A stretch of 64,000 nt of DNA from Halorubrum sp. BOL3-1. GTDB lineage: Archaea > Halobacteriota > Halobacteria > Halobacteriales > Haloferacaceae. Under the pieces are notes generated by a model. That model was not told the origin of the DNA. It saw nothing but the letters and a program-made list of their open reading frames with translations, and made no database searches. The stretch is taken from contig NZ_CP034692.1 of NCBI RefSeq assembly GCF_004114375.1, forward strand, positions 434,001 to 498,000, in the 5' to 3' direction. The position numbers were made by a program, and so were the translations under genes. Of the stretch, positions 44,426 through 54,320 are shown in pieces (the stretch's first letter is position 1; each line of letters begins with the position of its first letter).

Positions 44426-45538
44426 TCACTCGAACACCGCGTCGAACGCCGACGCGCCGAGCGGGTCGAAGGTGCCGGCGGCGACGTTCTCGCGCACGTG
44501 GTCGGGGTCGGTCGTCCCGACGAGCGACGAGGTGACGCCGGGCGCGCTCCGCGCGAAGTTGAGCGCCCGCTGGGTCGGCGTCTCCCCCGCGAGCGTCGCG
44601 TCGACGTCGGCGGGGATCGCGCCCTCGACGGCGAGGTCGCCCTGCGCGAGGCTCGCGCTCGTCACCACCGAGAGCCCGGTCTCGTGGGCGAATTCGAGCG
44701 TCGAAACCGGGCCCTCGGCGTCGGACTCCGGCGGCGCGGGCTGGTTCCGGCGGGTGAACGCGTCCGCCATCGCGACGTTGAAGGGGAGCTGGACCGCCTC
44801 GAACCCGTGGTCGTCGTCGGGACCGACGGCCTCCCCCGCGGCCTCGGCGCTCGCGAACACCTCCGCGAGCGAGAGGTACCGATCGCCGCCTTCGGGAACG
44901 CGGAACGCGTCCCACGTCGCGACGCCGTACGCTCCGACGTCGCCCGCGGCGCGGCGGCGTTCGAGGGTCTCGAAGGTGGCTTCGATCGCCTCGTACACCT
45001 CCTCACGCGACCGGACGGCGAGCTGCGTCTCCGGGTTGTGGACGTAGTAGCAGTCGACGGTCTCCACGCCGAGGCGGTCGAGCGAGCGGTCGAGCGACCA
45101 CTCCAGGTAGTCCGGGGTGATCGCGTGCGCGCCGTTCGCGAGGTCCTCGGGGTCGACGACCCCCGGCTCGACGAACCGCTCGCGGACGTACGCGCTCGGG
45201 TCGGCCGGACGCTCGCCGCCGAACGGGAGGAAGCCGCCCTTCGTCGCGACGACCACAGACTCCCGGTCGACGGGCGCGTCTCGGAGCGCCTCGCCCACGA
45301 CGCGCTCGGCGCGGCCGCAACGGTAGTCGGCCGCGGTGTCGACGTGGTTCACCCCCGAGCGGAGCGCCAGTTCGATCGCCTCGCGCGAGGCCTCGTCTCC
45401 CGCGGGCGTTGGCTCTCCGAGGTACGTCCCGCTCCCGACGCTGGAGACGACACCGGGGCCGAAGCGCCGGAAGTACGTCCGCCCGAAGGCGTCGCCGAAC
45501 CGGTTCCGGTACCCCCAGAGGGCCTCGCGGGTCGCCAT
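44426..45538 (-). CDS. Aldo/keto reductase
   Basis: 370 residues. VNHVDTAADYRCGRAERVVGEAL contains the catalytic Asp and Tyr, VVVATKGGF has the Lys, and CYYVHNPE the His. The C-terminal barrel carries YGVATWDAF, LPFNVA and SLVGTTDPDHVREN. Longer than typical AKRs, with extra loops at 105-130 and 225-250. Divergent from dacZ, 147 bp apart. Confidence 0.88.
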   Translation of the reverse strand: MATREALWGYRNRFGDAFGRTYFRRFGPGVVSSVGSGTYLGEPTPAGDEASREAIELALRSGVNHVDTAADYRCGRAERVVGEALRDAPVDRESVVVATKGGFLPFGGERPADPSAYVRERFVEPGVVDPEDLANGAHAITPDYLEWSLDRSLDRLGVETVDCYYVHNPETQLAVRSREEVYEAIEATFETLERRRAAGDVGAYGVATWDAFRVPEGGDRYLSLAEVFASAEAAGEAVGPDDDHGFEAVQLPFNVAMADAFTRRNQPAPPESDAEGPVSTLEFAHETGLSVVTSASLAQGDLAVEGAIPADVDATLAGETPTQRALNFARSAPGVTSSLVGTTDPDHVRENVAAGTFDPLGASAFDAVFE

Positions 45539-45685
45539 GTCCGCCGTTCGGTTCGGCCGAGGTAAAAACAGCGCGCGTCCGGCCGGCGGTCCCGGCGCGT
45601 CGGTGTCGGCCGATCGGGTCGCCCGTCAGACGCCCGAACGACGCCGACGCAACGACTATACGGACTCCTCCTGTCACTTATTCTA

Positions 45686-46495
45686 ATGGCCTCTCTCACC
45701 GACCATCTGGCGGACCTCGTCGCGGACGTGGACGCCACGCTGCTGTTCTCCCCGACGAGTTCCTTCTACGACCGGTTCGCGGACGACGGGGTCGATGTCG
45801 TCGCCGTCGCGCCCGAGAACGACGTCGACGCCGAGACGTTCGTCGAGCTTCCGCTCCCGTTCGACAACGTCAAAGACCGGATCCGGTTCGGTATCGAGGG
45901 CGCGATGGACGAGGGCCTCCTCGACGAGGGCGACGAGGTCGCCTGCGTCGCCTCCGTCTTCGACGGCGGCTCGGACGCGGTGATCCGCGTCACCGTCACC
46001 GAGGGGATCCACTCCGGAATCTACGACCTGTTCGCCAACTCCCGGGCGGAGCCGAGCGTCATCCGCGACGTGTTCGAGGTCGCGATCGAGCTCGGACAGA
46101 AGGGACAGAAGGGGAAGCCGGTGGGCGCGCTGTTCGTCGTCGGCGACGCGGGGAAGGTGATGAACAAGTCGCGGCCGCTGTCGTACAACCCCTTCGAGAA
46201 GTCGCACGTCCACGTGGGTGACCCCATCGTGAACGTGATGTTGAAGGAGTTCTCGCGGCTGGACGGCGCGTTCGTCGTCTCCGACTCCGGGAAGATCGTC
46301 TCGGCGTACCGCTACCTCGAACCCGCCGCCGAGGGGATCGACATCCCGAAAGGGCTGGGGGCGCGCCACATGTCCGGCGCCGCGATCACCCGCGACACCA
46401 ACTCGACGTCTATCGTGCTCTCCGAGTCCGACGGTCTCGTCCGGGCGTTCAAGCGGGGCGAACTCGTCCTGGAGATCGATCCGGAGGAGTACTGA
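45686..46495 (+). CDS. dacZ: Diadenylate cyclase DacZ
   Basis: 269 residues. The C-terminal DAC domain has DGA at 193-195, RHMS at 227-230, and TSIVLSESDGLVRAF, the ATP-binding and catalytic features that make c-di-AMP from two ATP. The N-terminal 120 residues are a regulatory PK_C-like domain. In haloarchaea this is the sole c-di-AMP synthase and is essential. An ACTATACGG box 31 bp upstream could be a promoter. It is 3 bp from the MscS-like channel. Confidence 0.92.
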   Translation: MASLTDHLADLVADVDATLLFSPTSSFYDRFADDGVDVVAVAPENDVDAETFVELPLPFDNVKDRIRFGIEGAMDEGLLDEGDEVACVASVFDGGSDAVIRVTVTEGIHSGIYDLFANSRAEPSVIRDVFEVAIELGQKGQKGKPVGALFVVGDAGKVMNKSRPLSYNPFEKSHVHVGDPIVNVMLKEFSRLDGAFVVSDSGKIVSAYRYLEPAAEGIDIPKGLGARHMSGAAITRDTNSTSIVLSESDGLVRAFKRGELVLEIDPEEY

Positions 46496-46498
46496 CAG

Positions 46499-47287
46499 AT
46501 GTCCGCGGTCCCGCCCGCCCTCTCCGAGTTCGTTCGCGTCGTCCCCGACCGGCTCTGGCTGGCGCTTTTCGTCCTCGTCGTCGGTCTCGTGTCGGCGTAC
46601 CTCGTCGGCGTGATCAACCGCCGCCTGCTCCGCCGCGCCGGCGTCCCAGCGGTGATCGAGGGGACGGCCTTCGAGCGGACGGCCCGCGAGTTCGACACCT
46701 CGACGGTGCGCATCCTCGCGAAGCTGTCGAGCTACTTCATCGTCGCCGTCACCGTCATCGTCGTCTTGACCGTCGCGGACGTGAACTACCTCGATCAGTT
46801 CTGGTCGGGCGTCGCCGCCTTCCTCCCGCGGCTGTTCGTCGCCGTCATCGTGCTCATCGTCGGGGTCGTCGTCGGCGACAAGGTCGAACTGCTCGTCGCG
46901 GAACGGCTCCGCGGGATCAAGCTCCCGGAACTCGGCGTGCTCCCCGCGCTCGTGAACTACAGCGTGGTGTACGTCGCCGCGCTCATCGCGCTCGGACAGA
47001 TCGGCGTCCAGACGCTCGCGCTCATCGTGTTGCTCGCGGCGTACGCGTTCGCGGTCGTGCTGTTCGCCGCGCTCGCGACGAAGGACCTGGTCGCCTCGGC
47101 CGCGGCCGGCGTCTTCCTCCTCCTCCGGCAGCCGTACGGCATCGGCGACGAGGTCCGGGTCGCCGGCGAGCGCGGCGTCGTCCAGGAAATCGACCTGTTC
47201 GTCACCCACATCGAGACGGGTAGCGAGGAACACGTGGTGCCGAACCACGTGGTGTTCCGAAACGGGATCGTGCTGATTCGCGAGTAG
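46499..47287 (+). CDS. mscS: MscS-family mechanosensitive channel
   Basis: 262 residues. Three N-terminal helices, then the pore helix, and a beta domain beginning QPYGIGDEVRVAGERGVVQEIDLFVTHIETGSEEHVVPNHVVF, typical of MscS. Ends in HVVFRNGIVLIRE. Only 3 bp follow the dacZ stop, so the two are cotranscribed; c-di-AMP controls osmotic channels in many prokaryotes, which fits. Confidence 0.9.
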   Translation: MSAVPPALSEFVRVVPDRLWLALFVLVVGLVSAYLVGVINRRLLRRAGVPAVIEGTAFERTAREFDTSTVRILAKLSSYFIVAVTVIVVLTVADVNYLDQFWSGVAAFLPRLFVAVIVLIVGVVVGDKVELLVAERLRGIKLPELGVLPALVNYSVVYVAALIALGQIGVQTLALIVLLAAYAFAVVLFAALATKDLVASAAAGVFLLLRQPYGIGDEVRVAGERGVVQEIDLFVTHIETGSEEHVVPNHVVFRNGIVLIRE

Positions 47288-47375
47288 CGCCGCCGTATTC
47301 GGGCTCTCGCCGCCCGTTCTCACCGCGTGGGACTTACTGGCATCCTATAACTCCGCGGGCCGACGAGGTCCGTAT

Positions 47376-48041
47376 ATGACTCCCGACACCGCGAGCGTCG
47401 CCTGCGACGGCTGGGACGGCAGCGAGTGCGAGGGGACGCCGCACTGTCCCCCGCGCTGCCCGCGGTTCGTCGACGAGGAGGGCACGCGTTGGACGGTCCG
47501 ACCCGCGGTCGACGCGGACGAGCCGTTCCTCGTTGAGATGTACGAGCGGTTCGACCGGGCCGACCGGGCACAGGGGCTCCCGCCCGTGAGCCGGAGCCGG
47601 TGCGTCGAGTGGGTCCGGTCGATGCTGACGGAGGGGAGCGACGTCGTCGCGGAGCGCGGCGGCGAGGTCTTCGGCCACGCGATGTACACGCCGACCGACG
47701 CCGCGGTCCCCGAACTCGCCGTCTTCGTCCACCCCGACGCCCAAGACCGCGGCGTGGGGACGGAGCTGTGCCGACACGTGATCGCAAACGCCGCCGCGGG
47801 CAGCCGGGACGGGCTGGTCCTCCACGTCGAGACCGGAAACCGCGCCGCGAGGAGCGTCTACCGGACGGTCGGGTTCGAGGTCGTCGAGCGGCGGGGCGAC
47901 CTCCGGATGCGGCTCGACCTCGACGACCCGATCGCGACCGGGGTCAGGTGGCCGCCGGTGGTCCGCGACGGGCCGACCGAGTCGCTCCTCGAAGCGTCGT
48001 CTGACGCCGCTGCGGTGACGCCGTCGCCCGGGGACGACTGA
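47376..48041 (+). CDS. GNAT-family acetyltransferase with N-terminal cysteine cluster
   Basis: 221 residues. ELAVFVHPDAQDRGVGTELCRHVI carries the R/QxxGxG/A acetyl-CoA motif, and GLVLHVETGNRAARSVYRTVGFEVV is GNAT motif B. The first 30 residues have CDGWDGSECEGTPHCPPRC, five cysteines that may bind zinc. Substrate unknown. The last 30 residues are polar. Confidence 0.8.
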   Translation: MTPDTASVACDGWDGSECEGTPHCPPRCPRFVDEEGTRWTVRPAVDADEPFLVEMYERFDRADRAQGLPPVSRSRCVEWVRSMLTEGSDVVAERGGEVFGHAMYTPTDAAVPELAVFVHPDAQDRGVGTELCRHVIANAAAGSRDGLVLHVETGNRAARSVYRTVGFEVVERRGDLRMRLDLDDPIATGVRWPPVVRDGPTESLLEASSDAAAVTPSPGDD

Positions 48042-48128
48042 CGCCGCCGCGGTCGCGTCCGGACCGCTTGCGCCGCCCGCGGTCCCACCGCAACCGTTAG
48101 GCCCCGCCGACCCCTGTCTCCCGTAACC

Positions 48129-50621
48129 GTGGACGACGCCATCGAGTGGCTGCGCGACCGCCCCTTCTACGAGGGACAGATCGCCGACCACCGCCGCATC
48201 CCCGCCCGCGAACCGGAATACCGCGACGTCGACCTCGAACCGCGGCTGGCCGACGCGCTCGCGGAGCGCGGGATCGAACGGTGCTACCGCCATCAGGCGG
48301 AGGCGATCGGGGCCGTCCGCGACGGCGACGACGTCGTGCTCGCGACCGAGACGGCCAGCGGGAAGTCGCTCGCGTACACCGTCCCGGCGTTCGAAGCCGC
48401 GATGGACCACGGCGGACGGACCCTCTATATCGGCCCGCAGAACGCGCTGATCGCGGACCAGGAGGAGTCACTGTCGTCGCTAGCCGCCGACCTCGGCTTC
48501 GGGAGCCGGGTGTCGGTCGACTCCTATACCGGGCGGCTCTCCCGGGCGGAGAAGCGCGACGTGCGCGACCGGCGGCCCACCGTGCTGCTGTCGAACCCGG
48601 ACATGCTCCACTACGCGCTGTTGCCGTACGCGGGGCGGCTCTGGGACTGGTTCTTCTCGTCGCTGGAGTACGTCGTGATAGACGAGGTCCACAGCTACCG
48701 CGGGGTGTTCGGCTCGCAGGTCGCGCTGACGCTCCGCCGGCTCGCGCGGACCTGCGAGCGGTTCGGCTCCGCCCCCCAGTTCGTCTGCTGTTCCGCGACG
48801 ATCAACAACCCCGTCGACCACGTCGCGACCGTCACGGGCCGCGACCCGGACGGGATCGCCCTGGTCGACGAAGACGCGTCCGGCCGGGGACCGCGCGACT
48901 GGGTGCTGTGGAACCCGCCGGAGTACGACGACGACTGGGCCGAACGCGGTAGCGGCCGCCGGAAGTCGAGCCACACGGAGTCGAAGCGGCTGTTCGTCGA
49001 CCTCGTCGCGGCGGGCGCGCAGACGCTGGCGTTCACCCGGGCGCGCCAGACCGCCGAGCAGTACGCGACCGACAGCGCGAGCGACCTCCGCGAGCGCGGC
49101 GAGCGCGACCTCGCCGGGAAGGTCGGCGCGTATCAGGCCGCCCTGACGGACGACCGGCGCCGAGGGATCGAGTCCGACCTCCACGCCGGCGACCTCAGGG
49201 GCGTCTGGTCGACGAGCGCCCTCGAACTCGGCGTCGACGTGGGCGGTCTCGACGCCGTCGTCCTCGACGGTTACCCCGGCACGCGGATGTCCGCGCACCA
49301 GCGAGCCGGGCGGGCGGGCCGCGGCGACGACCCCGCGCTCGTCGTCATGATCGGCGGCGAGGACCAGCTCGACCAGTACCTCATGCGCAACCCGAGCGAC
49401 TTCTTCGACGCGCCGCCGGAGGACGCGATCTGTGACCCGGAGAACGGCCAGCTGATGCCCGGACACGTCGCCTGCGCGGCCGACGAGAACTGGCTCTCGC
49501 CGGAGGACGAGCGGTTCTTCGGGGACTCGTTCCCGGGCGTCGTCGCGGACCTGACCGACGAGGGCGTGCTGAACAGGCGCGAGGCAGCGAACGGCACGCG
49601 CTGGGTCCACGCCGGCGGCTCCAGCCCCCAGCAGTCAGTGAACCTCCGTACCGCCGAGGAGCGGGAGATATCGCTGATCGAGCGGTCGAGCGGCGAGACG
49701 GTCGCGTCGCTCGGCTTCGCCGACGCGCTCCGGGACGCGTATCCCGGCGCGATCTACCACCAGCAGGGCCGGACCTACGAGGTGGTCGAGCTGGACCTCG
49801 ACCGCGACGTCGCGGAACTCCGGCAGTCGTGGGCGGACTACTACACGCAGGTGCGCTCCGACAAGGACATCGTCGTGAACGACGACCTCGACGAGCGCGC
49901 GCTCTCGGCCCGCCCCGACGTTCCGGTCCGCTTCGCGGACGTCACGGTGACCGAGCAGATCACGGGGTTCGTCAGGAAGGACGCCGCAACCGGGAAGTCG
50001 CTCGGCGAGTCGACCCTCGACCTCCCGGAGACGACGCTGCGGACGAAGTCGCTGTACTTCCCGGTGCCCGAGGACGTCGAACGCGAGATGCGGGCCTTGG
50101 GGGACCCGCTCGACGGCGACGCCGGCGATCCCGACCCGAGCGGCACAGCCGCCGGCGTCGACGCGGACGGCGACCCCGCGACGGACGGAGGGCCCGTCGA
50201 CGGCGGCGGCAACGACGGCGGTGATGACGACGACGGCGAGCCGATCCCGGGCGGCGAGTACGCGTTCAACGGCGGGATCCACGCCGCGGAACACGGCATT
50301 ATCTCGCTGTTTCCGTTCCACCTGCTCTGCGACCGCGCCGACGTCGGCGGCATCTCGACACCGCACCATCCGCATACCGAGGGACCGGCGGTGTTCGTCT
50401 ACGACGGGTACCCCGGCGGTGTCGGACTCACTCGTCGCGGTCACCGACGGATCGAGGAGCTGATGACCCGGACGGCGCGGCTCATCGACACCTGCGACTG
50501 CGAGGGCGGCTGTCCGGCCTGCGTCCAGTCGCCGCACTGCGGAAACGGGAACGACCCGCTGGCGAAGGCGCCCGCGGTCCGCCTGCTCGACGAGTTGACC
50601 GGGACGGCGACGGACCGATGA
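48129..50621 (+). CDS. DEAD/H helicase, Hrq1/RecQ4-like with DUF1998 zinc domain
   Basis: 830 residues from GTG at 48129. Walker A is TETASGKS (about 75), motif II is DEVH, motif III is CSATINNP, motif VI is QRAGRAGR. The C-terminus has a CxCx3CxxCx5C zinc cluster of DUF1998. Hrq1-type helicases unwind DNA in repair. Residues 660-710 form an Asp/Gly/Ala insert typical of haloarchaea. It is in the same direction as the GNAT gene, 87 bp apart. Confidence 0.9.
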   Translation: MDDAIEWLRDRPFYEGQIADHRRIPAREPEYRDVDLEPRLADALAERGIERCYRHQAEAIGAVRDGDDVVLATETASGKSLAYTVPAFEAAMDHGGRTLYIGPQNALIADQEESLSSLAADLGFGSRVSVDSYTGRLSRAEKRDVRDRRPTVLLSNPDMLHYALLPYAGRLWDWFFSSLEYVVIDEVHSYRGVFGSQVALTLRRLARTCERFGSAPQFVCCSATINNPVDHVATVTGRDPDGIALVDEDASGRGPRDWVLWNPPEYDDDWAERGSGRRKSSHTESKRLFVDLVAAGAQTLAFTRARQTAEQYATDSASDLRERGERDLAGKVGAYQAALTDDRRRGIESDLHAGDLRGVWSTSALELGVDVGGLDAVVLDGYPGTRMSAHQRAGRAGRGDDPALVVMIGGEDQLDQYLMRNPSDFFDAPPEDAICDPENGQLMPGHVACAADENWLSPEDERFFGDSFPGVVADLTDEGVLNRREAANGTRWVHAGGSSPQQSVNLRTAEEREISLIERSSGETVASLGFADALRDAYPGAIYHQQGRTYEVVELDLDRDVAELRQSWADYYTQVRSDKDIVVNDDLDERALSARPDVPVRFADVTVTEQITGFVRKDAATGKSLGESTLDLPETTLRTKSLYFPVPEDVEREMRALGDPLDGDAGDPDPSGTAAGVDADGDPATDGGPVDGGGNDGGDDDDGEPIPGGEYAFNGGIHAAEHGIISLFPFHLLCDRADVGGISTPHHPHTEGPAVFVYDGYPGGVGLTRRGHRRIEELMTRTARLIDTCDCEGGCPACVQSPHCGNGNDPLAKAPAVRLLDELTGTATDR

Positions 50622-50721
50622 TACGCTCGCCCGGCGGACCGCCCGGTTCGGGAGGGACCTCTCGGCCCGGGAACGCGAACCACCCAAAGCGATTTGCCTT
50701 CGGCCGTCGACCGGCCCGTTG

Positions 50722-51168
50722 ATGGCGCCCGATATCGACGAGGCGGCCGACCCGGCGGCCCGCGCGATGGAGTGGCTCGTCCTCGGCGCGGCGTACTTCC
50801 TGCTTGTCCTGTTCCTCATCGGCGTGTTCGACCTGTTCGTCTCGCTCTACCGCCTCCTCGTCGCGGGGAACTTCACCGATCCGACCGAGGTGGTCGCGCT
50901 GCTCGACAGCGTCCTGTTGCTCCTGATCATCGTCGAGGTCCACCGGACGCTCGTGGCGTACGCGCGGGATCAACCCGTCCTCCGGATCGTCGTGAGCGCC
51001 GCGATCATCGCCGTCTCCCGGCGGGTGATCAGCTTCCGGCTGGAGGACTACGGCGAGGGCGACGAGGCCCTACTCGCGGCCGTGTCGCTCGGCGTGTTGA
51101 TACTCACGCTCACGCTCGGCTACTTCCTGCTCGACCGCGTCAGCGTCCCGGGGCGGCTGGAACTCTGA
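50722..51168 (+). CDS. PsiE-like (phosphate-starvation-inducible) membrane protein
   Basis: 148 residues with four helices: AYFLLVLFLIGVFDLFVSLY, LLDSVLLLLIIVEVHRTLV, VLRIVVSAAIIAVSRRVIS, SLGVLILTLTLGYFLLD. The glutamate and histidine in VEVHRT, and the order of segments, fit PsiE, of unknown role. The ATG at 50722 is preceded by TTG; ATG preferred. Confidence 0.75.
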   Translation: MAPDIDEAADPAARAMEWLVLGAAYFLLVLFLIGVFDLFVSLYRLLVAGNFTDPTEVVALLDSVLLLLIIVEVHRTLVAYARDQPVLRIVVSAAIIAVSRRVISFRLEDYGEGDEALLAAVSLGVLILTLTLGYFLLDRVSVPGRLEL

Positions 51169-51256
51169 TCGCGACGCGACCCTGCCCGCGACGCCGGTCG
51201 CTCTCTCGGACCGTCGATGCCGGTGCTTTCACGGTCCTCCCGGCGCTACGGATCCC

Positions 51257-52762
51257 ATGGAACTGTTCTGGCACCGACGGGACCTCAGAACCGCCGACAA
51301 CGTCGGTCTCGCGGCTGCGACCGGGACCGGTGACGACGCCGACCGAGGGCCGGGCGCGGCCGTGTTCGTCTTCGACCCCGACGTGCTCGACCACGCGAGC
51401 GACGTTCGGGCGCGCCGCCTGCTCGACGGGCTCGCCGCGCTCCGCGACGACTACCGCGAGCGCGGGAGCGACCTGCTCGTCGCCCGCGGCGACCCGGAGA
51501 CCGTCCTCCCGCGGCTCGCGGACGCCCTCGACGCCGACCGCGTCGTCTGGAACCGCGACTACTCGGGTCTGGCCCGCGAGCGCGACGCGGGCGTGCGACG
51601 CGCGCTCGACGACGTCGATGTCGAGCGCGAGGCCCACCACGACGCGGTCCTCCACGACCCCGACGCGATCCGGACGAACGCCGGCGACCCCTACTCGGTG
51701 TACACCTACTACTGGAAGAAGTGGACCGACCGCGCGAAGGACGACCCGCTTCCCGCGCCGAGCCGCGAGGAACTCGTCGACGCGGACGTACTGGCGTCTG
51801 CGGTGGGGTCCGAAGCCCGCGCGGACGGCGGGAGCGCGGTCGACCGGGTCGCCGTCGGCGACCTCCCGACGCCCGCCGACCTCGGGTTCGCGGAGCCGGA
51901 CGCCGAGGTCGGTCCGGCTGGAACGGCCGTCGCCCGCGAGCGGCTCGACGCGTTCCTCGACGGGGCGGTGTTCGGCTACGAGGCCGACCGGGACTACCCG
52001 TCCCGAGAGTCGACCTCGCGGCTGTCGGCGTTTCTGACGTACGGCGAGATCGGGGTTCGGGAGACGTACGCGGCGACGACGGAGGCGATGGCCGAGGCGG
52101 AATCGGACGCGCAGCCCGACGACGCCCCCGAGCAGGTCGAGGAGTTCCAACAGCAGCTCGCGTGGCGGGAGTTCTACACGCAGGTCCTCTTCCACAATCC
52201 GGAGGTAGTGACGGAGAACTTCAAGGAGTACGAGGAGGGGATCGCGTGGCGCGACGACCCCGAGGAGATCGCCGCGTGGAAGCGCGGGGAGACTGGATAC
52301 CCCATCGTCGACGCCGGGATGCGTCAGCTCCGGGAGGAGGCGTTCATACACAACCGGGTGCGGATGATAGTCGCCTCCTTCCTCACGAAGGACCTGCTCG
52401 CCGACTGGCGGCACGGGTACGAGCACTTCAAGCAGCTGCTGGCTGACCACGACACCGCCAACAACAACGGCGGGTGGCAGTGGGCGGCCTCGACGGGGAC
52501 CGACGCGCAGCCCTACTTCCGCATCTTCAACCCGATGACGCAGGGCGAGCGCTACGACCCCGACGCCGAGTACATTGCCGAGTACGTGCCGGAGCTCCGG
52601 GGGGTCGAGGCCGACCTGATCCACGGCTGGCACGAGCTGTCGCCGACCCAGCGCGCGAACGCGGCCCCCGACTACCCCGCGCCGATCGTCGACCACTCGG
52701 AGCGGCGCGAGGAGGCGTTAGCGATGTACAAGCGGGCGCGCGGCGAGGACCCGGAGGAGTAG
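51257..52762 (+). CDS. phr: CPD photolyase (cryptochrome/photolyase family)
   Basis: 501 residues. LFWHRRDLR is the antenna-domain start; FAD-binding part has WREFYTQVL, GYPIVDAGMRQL, HNRVRMIVASFLTKDLL and NNNGGWQWAASTGTDAQPYFRIFNP, including the conserved Trp electron-transfer and N residues. It repairs cyclobutane dimers using light. The gene follows a GATCCC-ATG context with a 50-bp gap after PsiE. Confidence 0.95.
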   Translation: MELFWHRRDLRTADNVGLAAATGTGDDADRGPGAAVFVFDPDVLDHASDVRARRLLDGLAALRDDYRERGSDLLVARGDPETVLPRLADALDADRVVWNRDYSGLARERDAGVRRALDDVDVEREAHHDAVLHDPDAIRTNAGDPYSVYTYYWKKWTDRAKDDPLPAPSREELVDADVLASAVGSEARADGGSAVDRVAVGDLPTPADLGFAEPDAEVGPAGTAVARERLDAFLDGAVFGYEADRDYPSRESTSRLSAFLTYGEIGVRETYAATTEAMAEAESDAQPDDAPEQVEEFQQQLAWREFYTQVLFHNPEVVTENFKEYEEGIAWRDDPEEIAAWKRGETGYPIVDAGMRQLREEAFIHNRVRMIVASFLTKDLLADWRHGYEHFKQLLADHDTANNNGGWQWAASTGTDAQPYFRIFNPMTQGERYDPDAEYIAEYVPELRGVEADLIHGWHELSPTQRANAAPDYPAPIVDHSERREEALAMYKRARGEDPEE

Positions 52763-52793
52763 CCCGCGGCGAGGCGCTCCGTTCGACGGCGGC

Positions 52794-53156
52794 TCACTCG
52801 GTCGCCTGCGTCTCGACGACCCGGTCCACCAGCTCGCTCACCGGGAAGTCGTCGTCGTAATCGAAGGACGCGAAGACGGCGTCGTATCGGTCGGAGGGAA
52901 AGAGAAACACCAGCACGTCGTCGAAGAACAGCGTCTGGGCGTGGTACCGATTCTCCCCGATGAGCTCCCGGAAGTCGTCGCCCGTGATCTGGTTCGACAT
53001 CACCAGCTGATACGCCTCGTCGAGGTCGCTCTCGGAGTACTGCCCCTCGATATCGTCGCGCACGAACTCGACGTCGAACGACACGCTCCGCAGGTCGGCG
53101 ACGACGCGCGGCATCGGCCCGTCGAAGTCCACCATTGCCTCCGAAATAGTCGACAT
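52794..53156 (-). CDS. Conserved small haloarchaeal protein
   Basis: 120 residues from the ATG at 53156. FDVEFVRDDIEGQYSESDLDEAYQLVMSNQITGDDFREL and NRYHAQTLFFDDVLVFLFPSDRYDAVFASFDY suggest a small beta/alpha sensor-like domain. I recognise the pattern in haloarchaea but not a function. Convergent with phr, 31 bp between stops. Confidence 0.6.
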   Translation of the reverse strand: MSTISEAMVDFDGPMPRVVADLRSVSFDVEFVRDDIEGQYSESDLDEAYQLVMSNQITGDDFRELIGENRYHAQTLFFDDVLVFLFPSDRYDAVFASFDYDDDFPVSELVDRVVETQATE

Positions 53157-53225
53157 GGTCAACCGTTCGCCGGATATCGGCATAAATTGCGCGGAACGCG
53201 GCCGCGAGCGCGTTCCCGGCCGGCC

Positions 53226-54224
53226 TCAGAACAGCGACTCGCTCTCGTCGAGGACGTGCGCCGGGCCGCCGACCTCCCAGACGTCGGTGTCGATCCCGAC
53301 CTCCTCGATCCGGCCCTCCACCTCGTCGACGTGGTCGGCGAGCGTGTTGACGTACACCGAGGCGCCGGTGTCCGTCGAGAAGTAGACGGGGACGCCCGAC
53401 TCCCGGAGTTCGCGGACCGCGTTGAACACGGCGATCGTCTCGGGCTGCCAGTACACCCACCCCGAGGGACCGGTCATCGTCGTGGCCGTCAGCGACAGCG
53501 AGTCGTGTTCGGCCGTCTCGAAGATCCGGTCGAACGCCCCCTCGCGGAGCGCGTCGGTCATCTCGACCAGCTGGTCCTGGACGTGGGCGGTCCGCGCCTG
53601 CATCATGTGGCTCGCGGCGGCCTCGCGGTGGGCCTCCTCGGTCTCCTTGTACGCGGGGACGTGCGCGGCGACGATCCGGAGGTCCTCCTCGGGGTCGAAG
53701 CCGTCCTCGCTCACGCCCACGTCGAGGCGGTGAGACCGACAGTCCTCGTCGTTGAGTCCGGCGTCGAGCCGCGAGTACGCGCCCGTCACCGAGCGGGCCG
53801 CCGAGGAGGACCCGCGGCGGGCGATAGTCGAAACCTCCGGGAGCGAGCGGTCGAGTCCGGCGGCCTCGACGAGGGCGAGCGCGGCGGCCGCGAAGCCGGA
53901 CGAGGAGGAACCGAAGCCGATGTTCGACGGGAAGGAGTTCTCGCTCTCCAGCCGCACGGCGGCGTCGACCGCGGTCAACTCGCGGACGTGGTCGACGACC
54001 ATGTCGATGCGCTCCGCGGCGCGTCCCCCCACTTCCTCGCCGCCGATGACGTAGACGTCCCCGCTCGCGTCGGGCTGCCACTCCACCGTGGTCGTCGTCG
54101 CGGTCGGCGCGGTACAGAGGCTGATGCTGTCGTGGTACGGGAGCCGCAGTTCCTCGTCGCGCATCCCGTGGTACTTGACGAGCCCCTGGATCGGGTGGGC
54201 TCGCGCGGTGGCCTTGCCGGTCAT
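53226..54224 (-). CDS. mvaD: Phosphomevalonate decarboxylase (MvaD, archaeal)
   Basis: 332 residues of the GHMP kinase fold. NIGFGSSSSGFAAAALA is the phosphate loop, IARRGSSSAARSVTGAY follows, and TGPSGWVYWQPETIAVF and VYFSTDTGASVYVN finish the active site. Haloarchaea use it in an alternative mevalonate route: it acts on phosphomevalonate to give isopentenyl phosphate. ATG at 54224. Repeat copy C lies upstream of it. Confidence 0.88.
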   Translation of the reverse strand: MTGKATARAHPIQGLVKYHGMRDEELRLPYHDSISLCTAPTATTTTVEWQPDASGDVYVIGGEEVGGRAAERIDMVVDHVRELTAVDAAVRLESENSFPSNIGFGSSSSGFAAAALALVEAAGLDRSLPEVSTIARRGSSSAARSVTGAYSRLDAGLNDEDCRSHRLDVGVSEDGFDPEEDLRIVAAHVPAYKETEEAHREAAASHMMQARTAHVQDQLVEMTDALREGAFDRIFETAEHDSLSLTATTMTGPSGWVYWQPETIAVFNAVRELRESGVPVYFSTDTGASVYVNTLADHVDEVEGRIEEVGIDTDVWEVGGPAHVLDESESLF

Positions 54225-54320
54225 ACCTCGGGAAGCGTCCGGCGGGGGATTAGTCGTTGCGATGAGTGGGAGTGAGTGCGACAGATGCGGTTGTCGATAC
54301 GATGAGTCAATCGAGAGCGG

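Noticed and set aside
45683-47323. 546-codon minus-strand frame opposite dacZ and mscS
   Set aside because: Low-complexity Asp/Arg/Val antisense shadow of two motif-complete genes.
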